Made by a program: the position numbers and the translations under genes. From Euglena gracilis (lineage: Eukaryota > Euglenida > Euglenophyceae > Euglenales), in contig CP154956.1 in NCBI GenBank assembly GCA_039621445.1, positions 82,270,474 through 82,334,473 on the forward strand: 64,000 bases of DNA, in the 5' to 3' direction. Positions within the stretch are counted from its first letter, which is position 1. The number at the start of each line of letters is the position of its first letter. Of the stretch, positions 52,817-62,284 are shown one piece after another. The notes under the pieces are model-generated. The model did no database searches and had not been told where the DNA came from. It was given only the letters and a program-made list of their open reading frames with translations.

Positions 52817-53681
52817 GTGGGGTGACCAGGGGTCGAACAAAAGCTAAAGAAGCTGAAAAAAGAACAACCCAAAACCACCAGTTTTGCAAAAAAAAATTGA
52901 CTCCAAAAATGCTGAACTGGACCCCTGGGAGGGGTGGGGGTCATTGAGTGACACGCCGGTGGGCTGTTTTTTCCGTTTTCAACCTCTGCTTTCCCCGCCA
53001 TCCCAAGCAGGGCGTCGCTTGGCAATCCCGGGAGAGGGTCCAGCTCAGAGGCTGGACCACCCGGGTTGGCTGGAATACAGCTGTTGGTGCCCCCCCCCCC
53101 CCCAGATGTCCCTGGTCCGGCTGGAAAGCTCATTTATGCCCTTGTTTGTTGATGTGCACCTCCAAAAGCGTGCTTCCCAGCCACAGGCGGTTGGAAAGGA
53201 ATTAAAACTCGTCGATGGGGGGAGGGGGTCCGGGGCTGGAAAAGGCTGATGGCTGCCTGGACCCCCTCCCCCCCCAGGGATGGCATCCTCTCCGGTTGAA
53301 CCAATGCCCTTATCCCACCCCACCATTTTCTTGACACCCCCATTGGACTGGCATCCCTGGGGCCTGGGTGACACATCAATACCATCCCCTGCCTGCCACT
53401 GGCTCCAACAGCAATGGTGGTGCACAGGCCTTTCTGTTGTGGAATTCACTGTGATCAATTTTCCAAAGATTCTTTTGGAGGGTCTTTTTTATTTGTGCAG
53501 CGATGTATAAACATTAAAACAAGTTTTGTGCTGCCGTGGTCACCAAAAATTTTTGGCTCACCTGTGTACCAAAAAAAGTGCTTCACTTTTTTTCAAGGTC
53601 CATTTGTATAGATACTAGATTTTTTTGCAGATTTTTTTGCGTGCTTCATTTGTGGCCTGCAACATGAAAATGGCCCATGGC

Positions 53682-53716
<35 letters not shown>

Positions 53717-53744
53717 GTGAACCACACAAATGAACTTCTGCCAG
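52817..53744. other. Spacer with unassigned frames and a TG repeat
   Basis: GGGGGTCC / GGACCCCC inverted words near 53225-53275. (TG)n at 53681-53716. Plus and minus frames around 53280-53510 are open, without a domain. Confidence 0.35.
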
Positions 53745-54017
53745 CTCCCACCATTTCTCGCTGCCGCCGTGGGAGGCCTGGGGCCAATGGCAGCAAGGGC
53801 GGCAAGCATGGCAAGGCGCAGAAAAACGGCTACGCCGACAGCCTGAAGGGCAAGAGCGGGAACGGCAAGAAGAAGCTGCAGAACGGCTGGTCGAACGGGC
53901 AGCCCACCCCGCTGAGCAATGGAGGCCTGACCCTACGCTCCGTGCTGAACGACTACTGGCAGACCCACAAGACCGAGATCGACGCCAACAGCGACTTCGA
54001 TATCAAAGTGCCCGCAG
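53745..54017 (+). CDS. Long plus-strand gene, exon h (Lys/Gly-rich)
   Basis: Acceptor GAACTTCTGCCAG (53744), donor GCAG|GTGTTG (54018). In the frame set by exon g it reads PTISRCRRGRPGANGSKGGK, a Lys/Gly/Asn-rich stretch, then LTLRSVLNDYWQTHKTEIDA and NSDFDIKVPA. The RRGRPG segment resembles an AT-hook core, a weak DNA-binding hint. Strong GC3 bias as in exon g. Leaves one base, matching the 56297 exon. Confidence 0.65.
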
Positions 54018-54443
54018 GTGTTGGCATCGTGTTGATACCGCCAGATGTCTCTCTCTTGCAAGTGCATGACTTTCATGATCATTTGGTAATTGCTTGCTTT
54101 TTTAAAAAAAAAAGGTTTTCCCAAGGTCTCTCAGACGGTCTGCTTCACATTTATCCTTTTTAGGGGTTCTGTGCACAATTGCGCCAATTCTGAAGAACAA
54201 ATTTGTGATCCATTCTGCGTTCCCAAAAATGGGATTCACCCCCCCTTTTTTGTGTGTTTTCGACTGGGGGGCTGGTTTTTTAAGTGACTCTGGGAGATCC
54301 TAAAACACCTTTTTTCGGGGTTTTTTTTTGGCTGGTGGCATGTTTTCAGTGATCGGCAGAGACGATGTCTTGCAGCCCGAGTTTCACAAAAAAAACCATG
54401 TGAAAAACACAAAAAGGGGCTGAGTGGCGGTTCCTGGGATTTA
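54018..54443. other. Intron spacer
   Basis: T-rich with several short A runs; nothing recognised. Confidence 0.4.
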
Positions 54444-55402
54444 GGTGGCACATCTCGCACTTAAGGATTTTTTGGTCAATGTGCTCATTTTCGCACATCG
54501 ACCAAACCACATCGACATTTTTTGATTTTGGCGCCGGCAAAGCAAGGGGCAAGAGCGAGAGGGGGCAGGTGGACGACAAATCCGGCTGAATTTCCATTTT
54601 TGGCCCCAGCAGTCCCGCGAATTCTTTTTTTTTTGCTGTTTTTTGGTGGTCGGCATGCCCGAAAACCCCTGGACCTACTCCCCGAAAGTGAAAAAAAAAA
54701 GCACTGACAAAAGCACCAACTCCCCAGTACCGCCACCCCCCATTTGGTGCGATGCGGCTCTCCTCGCCGGCTGTTGGCAACCCTGGCTGGCTCCCTCCCA
54801 GGGTTTTGACGCATTTTTTTTTATATTTTTGCCGGCCTCGGACTGGTGTTTTCGGACGTTTGTCGGAGTGTGGGGAACAAGTGCGGGGGGTTAGGGTGGG
54901 TCCAATCAAGCCGCCGGGCAAGAACGTAGAAAGGACGGTGTGCCTGGGGATTTTGTGAAGGCCCGTGCAGGGTGAAGGGAAAGTGGGTTAAAGAGAAGGG
55001 AAGGGTTGCAGGTCCATTACCGAGCTTTCGGTGGGGATGCCAAGTTGTGTCGCCATGAAACGGGAGTGGGATCACACAAATTTCAGTGGAGCGATTTATT
55101 TCAGCCATGATTTGAACAAAGAAAGAGTGGAACTTGCCAAAACCCACCGTTGTAATGGTCAGGGTGTACCACCCACCTGTTTCACAGGCGACAACACCAA
55201 TCTGTCCCTCCAGACGTAACAGACAGCTCGTTAGGATCACAGTTTGAGACTTTTGTGTTTCCTAACCTGTATCGTGAGGTGTGAACCTCGTACATTGCCG
55301 TTTTCTTCAGGTGCTTTCGGCGCTTCAAGGAAATCGTAAAAAATGTCGATTTGCGCAAATGCGCACACCAACAAAGAAAAAATCCTTAAGTGCGAGATGC
55401 AC
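54444..55402 (+). mobile_element. Element P (959 bp, key p)
   Basis: Inverted ends GGTGGCACATCTCGCACTTAAGG and, reverse-complemented from 55402, GGTGCATCTCGCACTTAAGG; just inside both lies a key p word (TGTGCTCATTTTCGCACA and TTTGCGCAAATGCGCA). It contains the ORF at 55031. P2 at 41432 is an inverted partial copy. It sits in the intron between exons h and i of the long gene. Confidence 0.65.
55031..55219 (+). CDS. Element P protein, C-terminal part
   Basis: The frame from the acceptor GGGTTGCAG (55009) reads MPSCVAMKREWDHTNFSGA, IYFSHDLNKERVELAKTH and ..GQGVPPTCFTGDNTNLSLQT to TAA 55217-55219. The final 30 residues align with the P2 frame at 41604 (KTH, QGV.P, F, TNLSLQ, stop). A second frame also shows similarity between copies, so sense is likely but not proven. 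Upstream frames at 54640-54958 may encode more of it. No transposase motif seen. Confidence 0.45.
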   Translation: MGMPSCVAMKREWDHTNFSGAIYFSHDLNKERVELAKTHRCNGQGVPPTCFTGDNTNLSLQT

Positions 55403-56296
55403 CGCCTCAGTGGGACCACTTTTCTTTGGTGCTGGTGGCCTCGGAGCATGCCTGAAACCGCGAAAAAAAACGCCCCCATTTGCTGCCTTTTTTTCAAACC
55501 GGCGAAAGCTCTTTGAAAGAGATTTCCCAAAAAAGCAGGAGATGTGTACCGAGTGAAGAAAACCCACGGAGCACCGATTTGGGAGGTTGAGAGGTCCAGC
55601 AGGGGAGAGAGTTATTGGGGTTTGTTTTGGAATGCCGGCACGACTGAGCCGTGAGGACACTGGTTTCAGCAACAACAATTCACCAGCGGAGAAGGATTCT
55701 GGGAGCCAGTGGTTCAAGACATGCAGAAGGACCTTTTTCAGCGTTTTTCAGAGGAGGGAAGTTGGCGCCCCATCTTTCTCGTGAAAAAGAAGGGGGCATA
55801 TCACTGAATGGGATATTGAAACAATGTAAGCTCTTGCACAACTGTGCAAAGGAGTTGGTTTGCCGAGTTTTTTTTTTTAACCCCTCCACTTTTGGGTGTG
55901 CGTAGTGGACCACCAAAGTTTCTGCTGAAAATAATTAATCTCGCTTTAGAAAAATTCCACATCCTGGACCAGATTTTATATATTTTATGTATTTTTTTGT
56001 CATTTTCAGATTTTTTCAGTCAACAAATTTCATATTTCTAAAATCAGCGTATTCCCAGAATAACAAAAGTCATGTTTTTGGGTTTTTTTTGTTGGAAAAG
56101 GTGTGAAAAACAGCTCAAATCATCCACCAATTTTTTTTGCAAAATGACAAAAAATGTGAATTTTTTCTAAATTCTCGAAATACACAAATTCCCAAACCCG
56201 CACCTTCTGTAATTTTTGTGCAATTTTTCATAATTTTTCCAACAATCTTTGGCAACGAAGAATGCTAAAAGGTTCGACCACTTGTTACTTCCCCAG
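55403..56296. other. Intron-like spacer
   Basis: Open minus frame 55325-55717 and plus frames around 55587-55905, mixed composition, no domain. 55930-56280 is AT-rich and leads into the acceptor at 56296. Confidence 0.35.
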
Positions 56297-56400
56297 GGCT
56301 GCTGGCAAAGTCCAACAAATTCGAGTTCGACGAAGACATGGTGTTAAATGGGTTGAAGGCGCTCATCGAAGACCCCGAGGAGAGTCAGCCTGTGTCTTAG
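56297..56400 (+). CDS. Long plus-strand gene, last exon i
   Basis: Acceptor CACTTGTTACTTCCCCAG (56296). In the phase left by exon h it reads GLLAKSNKFEFDEDMVLNGL, KALIEDPEESQPVS and stops at TAG 56398-56400. Acidic C-terminus with a short helix. Phase, codon style and composition fit exon h, giving a tail ..DIKVPA-GLLAKS... The exon is too short for a chance-proof call, but the splice site is strong. No clear AATAAA signal follows within about 200 bp. Confidence 0.55.
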
Positions 56401-57243
56401 CCTCTAGACCCCTGCTGACGTACCAGTAATTTTTTTGCTTCTTTCCTTGCCAGGCTTGGAGCTTGGTTTTGCATTCAAAAAATGATATTTTTTTTTCCAG
56501 CTGTCTCTTAGGCTGAGATAAGGGGTTGGTTGCTGGCTCATCGGACGGTCCACAAGGGTGACTTTTGCAGATTTCTCTCCTTCCCACCAGCCCCCTCTTA
56601 TCCCGACGTGTTTTCTTTTGGTGGTGAATTTTTCTTATGCTCCTCGGGTCTGATGATTAAACACCACCCCAGGCCACACAGCACGGTTGGGGGGCGTTTC
56701 CGTGTCTTCTCACCCAAACTCAGTGGCAGTCAGATTCCCTGGTGGGGAATAATCATTATTTGGTATTCCGCATGTGCTTGTCTTCTCTGCAGTTGTGTTT
56801 TCCTCATTAAGGTTGCTTCCAGCCTCGCTCCACTTGCTGTGTCCACCATACAGGGTTTTGCTCAATCGGAACCAAGACATTTTGCTCAATTGCAACCAAG
56901 TCGAGGAGCGATGAAGGTTGGGGAGTGTTCTATTTATTTCCCATTATTATTTACCCCATCGACATCTCTTTTTAGTTTGATTTGATTTGATTTGATTTTG
57001 TAGTTTTCCAGATTGCTCACCGGGAATGACGAAACCTTGAACAATTTCGTCTTGGTTTGGATTGCCTCTGTTCCTCGGACATGCGCTTTATTTGGAGTGC
57101 GGAAAGAATGTTTTCAAGTCAGCATCTGCGTCAAGAGGTTTGTGGATTCTTTTGTTCTCTTTGTTTCGAGAGGACAGTCAATTGCTTTGTGAGGTGAGAA
57201 TTTTCAAAAAAATAATGTTTTTTTTAAAGGCTTTTTAAGATAT
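56401..57243. other. Spacer downstream of the long gene
   Basis: A 151-codon plus frame (56530-56985) is open and Pro/Phe/Leu-rich, without a domain. (TTTGA)n at 56974-56998. Nothing else recognised. Confidence 0.35.
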
Positions 57244-57441
57244 TTGAAGGTTCTCTTTTCTCAAGGGCGGTCTAAGAGCCATCCGGGCATCGAAAGGGGT
57301 CCAACTTGGCTGGAAGGGGGATCTGGTGCAAGGCTCCTTTTTAATGAAGTTCGCACCCACAACCGGAGGATGCTGTGGGCTGCTAGGAGGTCAAAATTTA
57401 TGTGGGTAGTGATACTCTCGATGTCAAGGGCCCAAGAATGA
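57244..57441 (+). CDS. Coding-like segment
   Basis: 65-codon frame with IERGPTWLEGGSGARLLFNE and VRTHNRRMLWAARRSKFMWV, ending at TGA 57439. The latter vaguely recalls the C-terminal zone of L1-ORF1/FP25K-like proteins, but is too short to claim. An acceptor TTTTCTCAAG at 57267 could start it. Confidence 0.25.
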   Translation: MKVLFSQGRSKSHPGIERGPTWLEGGSGARLLFNEVRTHNRRMLWAARRSKFMWVVILSMSRAQE

Positions 57442-57521
57442 TCATTTATCCCCCCTACACCAGCTGAAGGTGTTGTGACCCTGATCTGACACTCCAGTTA
57501 TCCCACCCCCCTGTCGAAGAC

Positions 57522-57690
57522 ATGGAAATATTCCACAAATATACAGTTGGCACAGGGGTGTGTATGCCACGGCGTTTCTTGGATAAAGAGGGGGAAAGGT
57601 CAATGGCTCAATACCAATGGATTTTGCCAATTTCTCGAAGAGAACTTCTCGTTTCTGCGGCGACCATAGTGGGTATTTTTTTGTTCTTTT
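57522..57690 (+). CDS. Coding-like segment
   Basis: The frame reads MEIFHKYTVGTGVCMPRRFL, DKEGERSMAQYQWILPISRR, ELLVSAATIVG then enters the AT-rich R11 repeat. The minus strand is open as well (57442-57630). Unassigned. Confidence 0.25.
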
Positions 57691-58390
57691 TTAAAAAATG
57701 CAAAACAACGTGTTTTTTGAAAAAAAAACGCCAAAAAAAAGGGAAATTTCATTGAAAAATCTCGTCATGAAACCCACAAACCATATTTTGAATCCTGCCA
57801 CGTTCAAAACTGCCAAAAACGTTCAAAAACATCCAAAAATGCAAAAAAAAATGGAATCTTTTGGACTTTTTTTTTCCATTTTTGTGGAAGGAAGGTTTTG
57901 GTAACCCCCCCCCGGGTATTATTTTTTCTCCCGAAGTCCCGGCCCGAGGGGGGGGGTATTATTTGGGGGGGTAATAGCAACCCAAAATTTTCGAAATTTT
58001 TCGAAGTCCTGTAGGGCCCAAAATAGCGCCAAAACCCCCCTTTGGGGGTCATTTTTTGTACTTTCTAATGAAATTTACCATTTTTTTGAGGTCAGATGAT
58101 CCAGAAAAATCGATCGATTTTTTTTCTTCATAATTTGTTGTCAGAGATTGTTATTTTTACCTACATTTTCAGGTCAAAATCCGGGCCTTCGGCCCGAAAT
58201 GGGGGGGGGGTATTAACCCAGTCGCCGAAGTCGGACCCCGAGGGGGGGGGTATTATTTGGGGGAGGGTTTAGAAATGACCCAGAAGTTGCCAAAATGATT
58301 GAAAATTTGCATTCAATTTTTTTTCTGTGCGAAACCTCGTGGGCATTTTTTTATTATTATTTAAAAATACATTGTTAAATTTTTTGTTAA
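57670..58390. repeat. R11, copy 2, split by a keyed element
   Basis: 57670-57900 and 58272-58390 match the left and right parts of 32140-32510 (GAAATGACCCAGAAGT.GCC, CCTCGTGGGCATTTTTTTAT). Confidence 0.6.
57902..58271. mobile_element. Element with key GTATTATTTGGGG, inserted in R11
   Basis: TAACCCCCCCCCGGGTATTA at the left, TATTATTTGGGGGAGGGTTTA at the right; CCGAAGTC words inside both ends. Related in design to 11901-12295 but with a shorter key. R11 copy 1 shows the uninterrupted junction. Confidence 0.65.
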
Positions 58391-59526
58391 AAAAACAACT
58401 CCAAGAAAAGGCCGGCCCACTATGGCGGCGACAGGTGGACCCTCAGGAGGGGGGGGGGTAGTGGCTTGGGTGTGGAGTTGGCACAGACCATTGATCTCCT
58501 CCCCAGTAAATGGGTCTGGACTTGTGGAAGAGAGGTGGCAAAAGGTTGGTATCAGATTTCAAACTCAGGTCCGGAATTAGTGCATTTACCAGATGATCCT
58601 CCCATTCTTCCTTTTTTTTGGGCACGCAGTTGCTCTTCCAAGTTTCCCATTTTGTACAAATATCCATCTCCAGTTCCCATGCCCCCCTCCCTCTCAATGA
58701 ACCCCTTCTTTGGATTTTGCTCGATGTACTTGTTACCTTCCCACCCTCCAGCTGCTGTCACAAGAAATGCCACACATGCTGCAGAGTGCAGGTCCAGGGT
58801 TCCACTGAGATGAATGTTGGTGGCTGCACAGCCCAGCGCATATCTCCCCCTATCTCACTGCAAACCAGCAGGGGTTTATTCTCTTCATTGGAAAATAGCA
58901 TCCCCCCCAAGCTGTCCCTCGTCAGATTTTGGTGTAATCAAAGATGGCATTGATTACTCCCGTTCTCCTGGAAGGAGAAAAACAGAGGTGGGCCCTCCCT
59001 TACTTTAGTGATGATGTGCTGGGAAATGCAAATGCCCGAATCTGAAAATCCGTCACAGGAAATACCCTGTGCCAGCACATACTTGGATTTCTGGATTCTG
59101 AACTTTGGGGAACAGCGGATGAAGGTTAAAGTTTTTACTGAGCAAATTTTCAGGAAATCAAATCTCTATTAACAGAATCCAGGAAGTTTTTTTTTGGGAT
59201 TCATGCTTGATATATATGTAGAAATGTGTATATATATGTGTATATATGTAAAAAATATATCGTCATTAAATTGATTGCTTTGTTGACAATTTGCCCCAAT
59301 TTTATTTGTGTTGCTCCCCATTTACAAACTGATTTTTTTTGCCATGCGCAATGCTGGCAATAAAGTCTGTTGCATTCATGAAAGCAATGTGGAGGTGCCA
59401 AGCAAGTATCAGAACCTTTTGGCCCAGCCTCCTTGCAACTTTTTTTGCAGCCATCTCTAGGGGTTTTTAATTTCCATTAACTGTGAAAAGTGCATCGTGA
59501 TCATCATTTGACGCTCATCATTGCAG
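58391..59526. other. Mixed region, candidate small exon, microsatellite
   Basis: Frames on both strands are open at 58443-58953. The acceptor CTTCCCACCCTCCAG (58751) begins LLSQEMPHMLQSAGPGFH, then a stop. (TA)n/(GTATA)n at 59208-59262. GGCAATAAAGTCTG at 59355 could be a polyadenylation signal. Nothing firm. Confidence 0.3.
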
Positions 59527-59960
59527 TGCAGTCTGGAGAACAATGCAGGGAGTGACAGCTGGAGCCCGCAGTCCCCACCCTATCTTTGCCTCCCAAACTC
59601 TTTCCCGCCTGAGCCAGGACGGCTTCATCTCCAGGCTCCAAGGGCACCAGCTGTGGGAATATGCCGAGCCACAACCTTCAGCTGGCGCGCCACAGGCGAC
59701 GGCTTTTGCCCTCTTGTGCCTCCAAGGGTTGCCAGTGTGCGTCCCTAATTTCACTGTTAGTCTCAAGTTTCCCCCGCAGGTGTGTGGAGATTTTGGACAC
59801 AGCAGGTTTCTTTCTCCTGTTGATCTCACAAGAAAACCTGGACACGCAAGGTTCTGCATTGGGCATGGCGCCTATTGTCGCACTGGACATGTCTGGATCA
59901 AGCTTTCCCCGGAGTTTCCGTGGACCTCATGCGGATGCGTGAAAGCATTTTCAAGAAGAA
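59527..59960 (+). CDS. Exon cluster, frame uncertain
   Basis: Two likely exons: 59527-59734 (acceptor GCTCATCATTGCAG, donor GTGTGC) and from 59780 (acceptor TCAAGTTTCCCCCGCAG). In exon 1 at least two frames are open (SLENNAGSDSWSPQSPPYLC or RLSQDGFISRLQGHQLWEYA). In exon 2 one frame reads VCGDFGHSRFLSPVDLTRKP to TAG, another CVEILDTAG... Signals are good, sense unclear. Confidence 0.4.
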
Positions 59961-60506
59961 AGTAGAGCGCTCACAGTCTTTTTTGTGCATAACCCAACAA
60001 TAAATTATGGCCAGCCTCGCCCAACAATTGCACACTGTCGACTTTATTGTGCAGAGTGACCCAAATTTTTCATTGGATCCGGCCTTCAAAAGCTTCTCTT
60101 CCTATGAGGTCATTAGGTCATTCAATCAACATTGCCTTGGGCCTACGTATTTTGGTTTTTGACTGGAGAATTGGCCGGTTTGTCGTTTGCATTGGGTGCG
60201 GCCAAAGCCCTCCCCCGCCATTCCTCTCCCCGGTGACCTCAGTTACTCCCTGACACATGCTGCAACCTGTTGCCTCCCTCCTGCTCTCTCCCCGGTCACC
60301 CCCCCACCCCCAAACCAATGCCCACTGCGCCAGCCTCGCCATGCCCTCATCCAACACGCACCACTTCAACGCAGGGCAACCCCGAGAACGCACTGGTCCA
60401 GGCCGTTTTTCCTCCGCACAGTGCAGCCCCCCCCCCCCCAGGCCCAGGTTCGGTTCATGGATGTATCTTGGCGTTCAATTCGGAAGGATCCCCCACAACA
60501 CCGGGG
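59961..60506. other. C-rich coding-like or spacer region
   Basis: 60210-60430 is C-rich with Pro/Ser/Thr-rich plus frames (PTAPASPCPHPTRTTSTQGN). No splice-bounded exon fixed. C tract 60427-60440. Confidence 0.3.
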
Positions 60507-60630
60507 TGGGCAGGGCAGTACGGGAATTGGCCAAAAAACCAGAGTAGTGGGTAGGGGGGGTCAACCCCCCACCTCCTCCTTCATTTCCCGGAGCACCAAT
60601 TTTCGACCCCAAAAAATTTCCCGGCACCAA
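60507..60630. repeat. R1 fragment
   Basis: GGGCAGTACGGGAATTGGCC and the ATTTCCCGGAGCACCAATTTT block are diverged R1. 60661-60835 that follows is C/G-tract sequence. Confidence 0.6.
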
Positions 60631-60877
60631 AAATTGTTAATAAATCTGTGAGGATGCTGTGGTGGTTGGGGGGGTCGCCCCCCCCCCCCCACCATGCTTT
60701 CCTGTATGTACATCTCTGGGGCGGGGGGGTCTTTCAAGCCCCCCAGGCTGGGGTGGTGGGGGGGAGTGGTTCTGTGACCCAGCTCAGGTACAGCAGAGGC
60801 CCAGCACCCCCCCCCCCCTCAGGCTAACTCCCAGGGTTCTTGAAGTGATGCGTGCTCAACGTGGTGTGCCTCCTTAG

Positions 60878-61113
60878 GTGAATGTTGCTGTTGGGTGCGC
60901 GTGTCATATCGTTTGGAAAAAGGGCCTGGTCCGGACCCGATGCACACCCGTCTGTGCATTTGCTTCTCACAGCGATCCATTTGCACCAACGTTGCACATT
61001 TCACTGTGCATAATGGTATTCCATTCCGTTGGGTGCAAAGGGCTTCTGAAGTGACTTTTGCTTGGTCACAGACTGTCTTTTTTAAGAAAAGTGAATCCTC
61101 TGACATGACATGA
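60878..61113 (+). CDS. Exon-like segment, ends in stop
   Basis: Acceptor GTGTGCCTCCTTAG (60877). The frame reads ECCCWVRVSYRLEKGPGPDP, MHTRLCICFSQRSICTNVAH, FTVHNGIPFRWVQRASEVTF and ends at TGA 61111-61113. A second plus frame and one minus frame are also open over most of it, so the reading is chosen on length and composition. Family unknown. Confidence 0.4.
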
Positions 61114-61194
61114 CATGACGTCACCCGTTTCTGTGTTTATCAATGGTGTTTTCATCGGGGGGGGGTGTTGTTTCTACAGCCCCCAAATCCATAT

Positions 61195-61425
61195 TGGCTG
61201 TTATTTCTGGGTCCGTTGCTGGAAAGCTCCAGAGGGGAGGTCTTTTTTTTGATTTTTGTGACCAACCCAGCACCCAAAGAGTGTATATTTTTCAGGTTCC
61301 CAAAAAAATGCGAAAAGTTTTTTCTTTTGTGTCTGAGGCATGTTGGTGCTAATGAAATTTATGGTGATTTTGCTGGTCTCAAAAAAAAACCAAGAATATT
61401 AGAAATTTCATCATTTGTGGTATTT
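61195..61425. repeat. R10, copy 2, without keyed ends
   Basis: Reverse complement of 32705-32960: TGGGTCCGTTGCTGGAAA.CTCCA, GACCAACCC, TTTTTCAGGTTCCCAAAA and GAAATTTCATCATTT in order. Where copy 1 has AATAAGAC C-tract words, this copy has only GGTCTTTTTTTTG. Confidence 0.6.
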
Positions 61426-61765
61426 TAAAGGGTTTTGAGCAAGTTTTTCTCACCGCCCCCAGCCCTTTGCGCCATGGGGGGACCTTAAAATTTGGGGCAC
61501 GATGTCAGTTTTGGATTTTTTTTTGGGTCTGAAGAGTGGACGGTCGTCTTGGGGGTGGGGATGTTATGTCACCAGCTCTTTCTGTGCTTTGGGATGCCAC
61601 GGCGTGGCACTGTGGGCCGTTTAACCTGCGTGCGAGGTACCAATGATGTTGCGATGTGCATGCATTTTTTTGGTCATTGTTCGACATTTCCAGCCAGAAG
61701 TGGTCAAATTGACCCAAAAAGGCAAAAAGTTGCGCAAAATGACCAGAATTGCCCTTGATGGCCCG
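61426..61765. other. Spacer
   Basis: Plus frame 61492-61758 is open but low-complexity. ACATGACATGACATGACG at 61106 is a short tandem. No feature. Confidence 0.3.
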
Positions 61766-61914
61766 AAAAGGCCAATGATGCAAAAAACAACAAGTGGTTT
61801 AATGGCCTGCAGTGCACGCAGTGCCATGCAGTGCCACTCAGTGCCACGTGGTGCCGACACTGCGGGGTGGGCATCCCCCATAAGAGAAAAACAGTTGAAA
61901 TGTTATTTGTGCAG
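61766..61914 (+). CDS. Zinc-ribbon-like exon (double CxxC)
   Basis: The frame after a possible acceptor CGAAAAG reads ANDAKNNKWFNGLQCTQCHA then VPLSATWCRHCGVGIPHKRK and ends at a consensus donor CAG|GTAAAT (61915). C-x2-C, 11 residues, C-x2-C-G is a classic four-cysteine zinc-binding spacing, close to RanBP2-type or rubredoxin-like ribbons. The CGVGIP segment matches CGVAIP in element T (26.25 kb), so this may derive from the same protein family. Function: metal-binding, likely protein or nucleic-acid interaction. Confidence 0.55.
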
Positions 61915-61944
61915 GTAAATCCGTCCAGGATTTTTTTTAAGGAG

Positions 61945-62195
61945 GTGCGCACCCCCCGGGAGGCGAGGGGCTGGGTGCTATGGGCAGGGGTTGGGCTTGC
62001 GGCTGGGTGGTGCTCTAGCACACCCCCGGCGTTGAAGGTGCTGGGACCCGTAAATGACAGAATGACCATTTTCAAAGTAAAATTGGTTGGGTCGGCAGGC
62101 ACCGGGGTCCAAAGCGACGACCCCCCGGGTGGGGGGTGCCTGTTATGGGCATGCACCTCATAGCACAAAGCACCACCCTTCCCCCCCGGGGTTCA
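61945..62195. mobile_element. R7-related element
   Basis: GGAGGTGCGCACCCCCCGGG at the left and GCACCTCATAGCACAAAGCA..CCCCGGGG at the right; GGCAGGCACC / GGGGGTGCCTG words inside. A fragment recurs at 62845-62910. Confidence 0.5.
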
Positions 62196-62284
62196 AACCT
62201 GATTCCGTCTATCTGTCTATTGCATTTGGCATCTATCGTTTTATCAATGTACTTCTTTATAAATGTGTGTTCCTGAGTGTTCAT

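Noticed and set aside
57244-57441. LINE ORF1/FP25K-like fragment
   Set aside because: Resemblance rests on a few residues; no reverse transcriptase or endonuclease segment is present nearby.
59780-59960. Ras-type GTPase exon because of an LDTAG string
   Set aside because: No G1 P-loop exon nearby and the following residues do not fit the switch II pattern; another frame is at least as good.
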